NCBI GenBank assembly: GCA_023485745.1
Contig: JAMCZL010000024.1
Coordinates: 1-18,481, forward strand
From: Candidatus Martarchaeota archaeon
GTDB lineage: Archaea > Micrarchaeota > Micrarchaeia > Micrarchaeales > Micrarchaeaceae
Length of the DNA stretch: 18,481 bases
Direction: 5' to 3'
Positions 14,669 to 18,481 of the stretch are shown piece after piece; positions within the stretch are counted from its first letter, which is position 1, and each line of letters starts with the position of its first letter. Below the pieces are notes generated by a model. That model was not told the origin of the DNA and ran no database searches. It worked only from the letters and a program-made list of their open reading frames with translations. The translations under genes were made by a program, and so were the position numbers.

Positions 14669-15352
14669 CTAATAGCGCATAGTCGACTTCTTGAACTCCT
14701 TTGCGTTGCTGAGCATATACTTGTCATTGTTAAAAAATGCAAATGCGCGGCGCGCACCTGATTCTGCAACCATTGCCGCCATGCCGGCAAGCTCGCGCTT
14801 GCTGTAGTTGTACGAGTACCATTCCGTGCGGCCGTGGAACCTTAGGTATAACTGCTTGTTCAAGTTTGTAAGCCTGCCGCTCTGCAGCGGCGAGTCTGCG
14901 GTTACTACCGCGCCCTGAGTTTTTATTTTGCCCATGTCGAAATCATTCCAGCTCGCGTGCCTGAACTCTATAGCGAACCTGCGCGAGTTGAAAGCGCTAA
15001 GGAAATCGTTGAGCCTTGGAAGCAGCTTTGATGTGAACCTCGGCGGCAGCTGTATAAGGTACCATGACGTGATTTTGTCCAGAGGCGACATCGCATTTAG
15101 AAACTTGTCGCAAAGCTCGATTGCGCTCTCGTTCAGCATATGCGTATGGGTTACCGACCTGTGGACCTTGACCGCCCATGCAAGGCTTTTCCCTACGCTG
15201 GCCCATGATTTTACCTGATTTGGGTATGGAAACCTGTAGAAGCTTGAATTGAGTTCTATGGCGTCCATGCCTGATTCTTTTACATACCAGTTTAGAGAGT
15301 TGCCTTTGTTCCACAGGTAAAGCCATCCTGAAGTACCTATGTGTATGCGCAT
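14669..15352 (-). CDS. DUF72 (YecE-like) family protein
   Basis: 227 residues, within the usual size range of the DUF72 TIM-barrel-like family, whose biochemical role is not established. Family blocks are clear: IGTSGWLY at the N-terminus, MDAIELNSSFYRFP, WAVKVHRSVTH, LIQLPPRF, RFAIEFRHASW, LYLRFHGR with the YSYNYSKREL that follows, and FAFFNND near the end. The frame is open 37 codons further upstream, but that part is hydrophobic, overlaps the MFS gene and is not part of the family. ATG 15352 (MRIHIGTSGW) is the standard beginning and lies about 25 bases from a TATA-like box. No functional link to the flanking transporter is apparent. Confidence 0.9.
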   Translation of the reverse strand: MRIHIGTSGWLYLWNKGNSLNWYVKESGMDAIELNSSFYRFPYPNQVKSWASVGKSLAWAVKVHRSVTHTHMLNESAIELCDKFLNAMSPLDKITSWYLIQLPPRFTSKLLPRLNDFLSAFNSRRFAIEFRHASWNDFDMGKIKTQGAVVTADSPLQSGRLTNLNKQLYLRFHGRTEWYSYNYSKRELAGMAAMVAESGARRAFAFFNNDKYMLSNAKEFKKSTMRY

Positions 15353-15372
15353 GAAAATCGCGAGAAAAGCTG

Positions 15373-15381
15373 CTAATATTT
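15373..15381 (-). promoter_or_regulatory. TATA-like element for the DUF72 gene
   Basis: The minus strand reads AAATATTAG, centred 25 bases before ATG 15352. It supports a leaderless message and the shorter start. Confidence 0.4.
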
Positions 15382-15401
15382 GCATTTGGAATGCTATAAA
15401 A

Positions 15402-16523
15402 CTAACCGTTTGAATGAATGGCGGCACGCTGCGCTGCAGTGGCTCCGACCAGGTTTCTGCCAAACACGAATATTGCCACAGAAACGATTAGCAGCACGGC
15501 TCCTATGATGTCAAATGTGTATTGATACGAAAATACCCTGATTAGAAACCCGGATATCGGCAGCCCTAGTATTATGCCAGTGTCGAGTATTATGAAGCCC
15601 ATCCCGCTGTGCACTCCGACTTTGCCCTCTCCGGCTGATTCCGAGATTATGGTGTTGTATATGCTGCTCCATCCCATTATGAAAATGCCCAGAATAAATG
15701 ATATGCCTATGGCGACAACGAAATTGGCCGGCGATAGAGCCAAGGCAATTATTAGCAGTGCAGACCCTGCCGAAACCGCCGCAAGTGAAGCTGCCTTGTC
15801 GCTTCCGAATAGCTTTGTTCCCACTGCAGGCCAAATAATCCTGCCTGCAATTGATCCGAGAATCAGGAAGAAGAGGGTGATTTCTGCGGCAAATATGCCG
15901 AAGCCCCTATAAATGAAAAATATGACGATGTAGGTTGCAATCGACTGCTGTGCCCAGAATAGGAATGCTGAAAGAGAGCTGATCAGGTAAACGGTTTTGT
16001 TCTTTAGCACAGACAGAAGCGTATGAAGGTAATCGGTTTCGTTTTCGCCCTTGGGCCTGCTCCTGTCATATCCCATCAGCGCGAATATGAGTGTTGCTAT
16101 GATGAACATAAAAATAAATGTGTACGCGAGGCCGTAATCTAGCGCAATTATTGGGAGAAGGGTTATTGCAAAAAGCACGCCAATAGGTATGCCGGTCTGC
16201 TTCAGGCCCATCTTCTTGTAGTGGTGTGGGCGGTATGCGCTTATCACGGTGCTATTGGTTGCAGCGGGAAGGGACCCATAGCCCAGACCGATAAGAAAGT
16301 ACCCGATGAGCAGCATATAATAAGAGCTCGCGACTGCGCATGCTGCCAATCCGAGAGCCATGAAGAGAAATGATAGCTTTATCGCGGTTCTGTTGCCAAA
16401 TCGGTCTATGAATATGCCGGACAGCAGCAGTATGAGTATTACTCCGGCATAGACTGCGGTCGGTATATAGCTTAACTCTCCGGCATTCAGCAGAAATTTG
16501 TCTTTTATGAATGGGGCCAGCAC
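15402..16523 (-). CDS. Major facilitator superfamily transporter (start uncertain)
   Basis: MFS permease; 373 residues from GTG 16523, with MFS motif A in the loop after the second helix (GIFIDRFGNRTAIK) and a long cytoplasmic loop near 150-165 dividing the two six-helix halves. The GTG start removes most of the first helix. The same frame continues upstream without a stop to 16616 and encodes a fitting first helix (ALEALLLLLFGNLINQSFVV), but contains no ATG, GTG or TTG. It is then blocked by TAG at 16617-16619, four codons after an ATG at 16631 that is well placed for the promoter. So the gene may use a rare start (CTG 16613), be disrupted by a nonsense mutation, or read through the TAG. The substrate is unknown. 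It could be functional or a recent pseudogene. Confidence 0.75.
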   Translation of the reverse strand: MLAPFIKDKFLLNAGELSYIPTAVYAGVILILLLSGIFIDRFGNRTAIKLSFLFMALGLAACAVASSYYMLLIGYFLIGLGYGSLPAATNSTVISAYRPHHYKKMGLKQTGIPIGVLFAITLLPIIALDYGLAYTFIFMFIIATLIFALMGYDRSRPKGENETDYLHTLLSVLKNKTVYLISSLSAFLFWAQQSIATYIVIFFIYRGFGIFAAEITLFFLILGSIAGRIIWPAVGTKLFGSDKAASLAAVSAGSALLIIALALSPANFVVAIGISFILGIFIMGWSSIYNTIISESAGEGKVGVHSGMGFIILDTGIILGLPISGFLIRVFSYQYTFDIIGAVLLIVSVAIFVFGRNLVGATAAQRAAIHSNG

Positions 16524-16658
16524 GACGAAGGACTGATTGATGAGGTTTCCGAAAAGCAGCAGTAGGAGCGCTTCGAGAGCTACAGGCAGAAAGCGGCCGC
16601 TTCTTTTCTCCAGATTCTACACCCTGTGCATTGAAAAATTTTTATTTGGATTATGATT

Positions 16659-16676
16659 AATTTATAGATATAAATA
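16659..16676 (-). promoter_or_regulatory. TATA-like elements for the MFS gene
   Basis: The minus strand reads TATTTATATCTATAAATTA, containing two overlapping TATA-like boxes. The nearer one predicts a start around 16639, about 8 bases before ATG 16631. A third A/T tract at 16637-16650 is also possible. Confidence 0.4.
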
Positions 16677-16710
16677 TCTGTTCCTGGAAACGAATTTTGT
16701 TGTCTGGAGG

Positions 16711-17844
16711 TCATAGTGCAATGAGCACAATCGCGAACAATGCGACAATTGCCGTGTAAAGAAGCGAAAGCTTCATGAACCTGATAGGGCTTATGCCTCC
16801 GCCCTGCCGTATAGCGATAAAGTTTGCCAGCGATGCAATCACCGTGCCGTTGCCCCCTACGTTGACGCCCCAGCTCAGTGGCGCAAAAATCGAAGACTTC
16901 TGCAGCAGCACCGTTGCTGGAACGTTGCTTATTAACTGCGATGCAGCCAGCGCATATAGGAACATGAGCACGCCGTTGCTTGTATGTAGCCGTGGCAGCA
17001 GGGTCGCAGCTGAATTTATAACAAGGAAGATAAGGACGAAGGTAAGTATTAGGAATACGTCAATCCTGAAAAGCGCAGCGGTAACCTTCGAGCCCTTGGG
17101 CCTGAGCACAATCATGGCAGCTATTGCTGCAAAAGACATCGCCATGAAAAACCAGATGCTGTAATTGCCAAGAAAGCCAACCACATCTGCAACGAAGAGA
17201 AGAATTGAAACTGCGAGCAGCGCTTTGTTGCTGAGTGGCTTGGTAGACAGCTTGCCTGCCCTGCCAGTTCTGCTGATTAAGAAGGCAAAAGCGGCAAGCA
17301 CAAGTATTGATATCAAGAATATAGGCAGCATGCCCAGGATGAACTGCAGCGCGGAAAGCCCGTAGTGCCTGAACATTATTATGTTCTGCGGGTTGCCGAA
17401 CGGCGTCAGCATAGATCCGACGTTTGCTCCTATGGCCTGAAGCACAACCGTGCCCCTCACATCGCTGCCGGATATTCTGCCTATGCTCATTGTCAGGGGC
17501 ACAAGCACTATTAGCGAAGCGTCGTTGGTTATAAACATCGAGACAATCACGGTAAGCGCGATCGATGCCAAAGCCAGCTTCCTGAAGCTCTTAATCCTTC
17601 CAAGCATTGCGTATGCCGCCGCGTCAATCCCTCCGGAGATGAGCAGCCCGGTGTTTATTATAAGGAAAGAAGCTATTATAGCAACCGTATCCCACTCGAC
17701 CAGGGCAGGATTGAGGAACTTGGCGTTGTAGGCAACGAGCAGCGCGTATGCTACTAGCAAGAAAAAGAAAATTGGTTCCTTCCTTACAAGCCTCATTCTG
17801 CTTTTTTCTTTGGGCAAGCCGCTACCATTCCCCGCTTTGCGCAT
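16711..17844 (-). CDS. ArsB/SLC13-like (IT superfamily) ion transporter
   Basis: Integral membrane transporter of 377 residues with 10 or more hydrophobic helices. Conserved pore blocks of the ion transporter superfamily appear in both halves: ITNDASLIVLVPLT and GANVGSMLTPFGNPQNI in the first, SQLISNVPATVLLQ and NVGGNGTVIASLANFIA in the second. These occur in ArsB, NhaD, YbiR and SLC13-like anion carriers. Efflux of arsenite or an anion, or sodium/proton exchange, are all plausible; no ArsR or ArsA neighbour supports arsenic specifically. The frame is open to GTG 17892, but a TATA box at 17863-17870 overlaps that part and puts the transcript start near 17842, so ATG 17844 (MRKAGNG) is preferred. 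Divergent from the SDR gene. Confidence 0.8.
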   Translation of the reverse strand: MRKAGNGSGLPKEKSRMRLVRKEPIFFFLLVAYALLVAYNAKFLNPALVEWDTVAIIASFLIINTGLLISGGIDAAAYAMLGRIKSFRKLALASIALTVIVSMFITNDASLIVLVPLTMSIGRISGSDVRGTVVLQAIGANVGSMLTPFGNPQNIIMFRHYGLSALQFILGMLPIFLISILVLAAFAFLISRTGRAGKLSTKPLSNKALLAVSILLFVADVVGFLGNYSIWFFMAMSFAAIAAMIVLRPKGSKVTAALFRIDVFLILTFVLIFLVINSAATLLPRLHTSNGVLMFLYALAASQLISNVPATVLLQKSSIFAPLSWGVNVGGNGTVIASLANFIAIRQGGGISPIRFMKLSLLYTAIVALFAIVLIAL

Positions 17845-17862
17845 TATCAGATGGGTTCTGGG

Positions 17863-17870
17863 ATTTAAAT
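17863..17870 (-). promoter_or_regulatory. TATA box for the ArsB/SLC13-like gene
   Basis: ATTTAAAT within GGAATTTAAATCC on the minus strand, centred about 23 bases before ATG 17844. It excludes the longer GTG 17892 start. Confidence 0.5.
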
Positions 17871-17934
17871 TCCTTGCCAATGCCCAACTCACTAATTTTT
17901 ATTTTTTTGTCTACGCATTATAATAGGCGGTGAG

Positions 17935-18481
17935 ATGGCAAGCGCAAATGGGAAGTGCTTCATAGTAGTTGGTGCTGGAAACGGCCTTGGATATGCCATA
18001 TCGAAGAGGCTGCTAGGGTCAGGCGCCAGGGTGGTCATATCTTCAAGGACAAGGGAAAACCTTGAGAAGCTCAAGGAAAGGCTGTCCAAGTTCGGCAGGG
18101 TGGATTATGTGGCTGGAGATGCAACCAAAAGTGAGGATGCGAAGCGCGTTGCATCTGAAGCAAAGAGGATAATGGGGAGAATCGACGGGGCCGCGATACA
18201 GGTTGGCGATTTCCTAGGTGACAATTTCGAAAGCTTTAACGCTGACAACGCGTACAAGATGGTATCGGCAAATCTTGTTGCTCCGCTGATCGCAGTGCAG
18301 GCAATGTCTGGAGCAATGGAAAGGGGCGCGGCTGTGGTTTTTATAAGCAACTCGGAAGCGGCGCAGACCAAGAAAACCTCTACCAATCTGTCATATCTCG
18401 TATCCAAGGCAGCACTAAACAAGGCCGTGGAGATGGTTGCGGCCGAGCTTCTTCCGCGTGGAATAAGGGCTAACGGCATTG
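17935..18481 (+). CDS. Short-chain dehydrogenase/reductase (partial, C-terminus beyond window)
   Basis: NAD(P)-dependent oxidoreductase of the SDR family; 182 codons are visible and the gene runs off the right edge. The Rossmann glycine motif is GAGNGLG (13-19), with SSRTRENL after the second strand suggesting NADP preference, and GDAT at 61-64. The catalytic set is Ser 138 or 140 (FISNSEAA) and YLVSK (Y154, K158), followed by ELLPRGIRANGI. The usual NNAG block is replaced by a sequence near AAIQVGDF, which is atypical. The ATG at 17935 follows directly on GGCGGTGAG and gives the standard N-terminus. Divergent from the ion transporter, with 90 bases between starts. The substrate is not predictable. 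Confidence 0.9.
   Translation, partial: MASANGKCFIVVGAGNGLGYAISKRLLGSGARVVISSRTRENLEKLKERLSKFGRVDYVAGDATKSEDAKRVASEAKRIMGRIDGAAIQVGDFLGDNFESFNADNAYKMVSANLVAPLIAVQAMSGAMERGAAVVFISNSEAAQTKKTSTNLSYLVSKAALNKAVEMVAAELLPRGIRANGI

Noticed and set aside
15353..15463. N-terminal extension of the DUF72 frame
   Set aside because: The added 37 residues are hydrophobic, overlap the MFS gene and precede the predicted transcript start. The family begins at the IGTSGW block.
16711..17844. Calling the ion transporter ArsB specifically
   Set aside because: Motifs fit the whole ion transporter superfamily, and no arsR, arsA or arsC gene is adjacent, so arsenic specificity is not supported.
1..18481. tRNA, rRNA or CRISPR array
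   Set aside because: The gaps between genes are all under about 140 bases. None shows a cloverleaf-like pattern with a TTCGA-type T-loop, and no regularly spaced repeats were seen by eye. A covariance-model scan was not possible here.

Overview
The window reads as archaeal. It carries an archaeal-type leucyl-tRNA synthetase, a COG1395 HTH regulator, a Hel308 helicase and archaeal A24 prepilin peptidases. Arg is mostly AGG and Ile mostly ATA. Most genes are preceded by an A/T-rich TATA-like box about 25 bases before the likely start, as in leaderless or short-leader transcripts. The mix of dense packing, small lineage-restricted membrane proteins and a DUF2080 mini-element would fit a small-genome archaeon, for example Micrarchaeota/ARMAN-like. 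That assignment is an inference and the sequence alone does not prove it.

Layout. 1-1705 (-): 5' part of leuS, running off the left edge. 1789-2640 (+): divergent COG1395 DNA-binding regulator. 2684-7048 (-): a compact run in transcription order of hel308, a long A24 peptidase, a short A24 peptidase and a six-helix membrane protein. 7145-8299 (-): PH-domain-like protein of unknown role. 8371-8610: a 240-bp element with perfect 15-bp terminal inverted repeats enclosing a DUF2080 'transposon-encoded' small gene, placed between the divergent promoters of its neighbours. 8667-10250 (+): HELGH zincin-like protein. 10327-11805 (+): Yip1-like membrane protein with a large sequon-rich extracytoplasmic tail. 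11943-13497 (+): ABC exporter ATPase and permease, translationally overlapped. 13504-13944 (-): CoxG-like SRPBCC protein. 14030-14245 (+): 5' remnant of a CoxM-type FAD subunit. 14312-14650 (+): small Gly/Ala-rich membrane protein. 14669-15352 (-): DUF72. 15402-16523 (-): MFS transporter whose coding signal continues upstream to an in-frame TAG. 16711-17844 (-): ArsB/SLC13-like ion transporter. 17935-18481 (+): SDR oxidoreductase, running off the right edge.

How the parts relate. The left half is housekeeping: translation, DNA repair, and maturation of pilin-like surface proteins by two tandem A24 peptidases. The middle (7.1-11.8 kb) is accessory, with a mobile mini-element between proteins of unknown role. 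The right half is transport plus what looks like a decayed molybdenum-hydroxylase (cox) locus. No rRNA, tRNA or CRISPR array was recognised. No stretch longer than 300 bases is gene-free.
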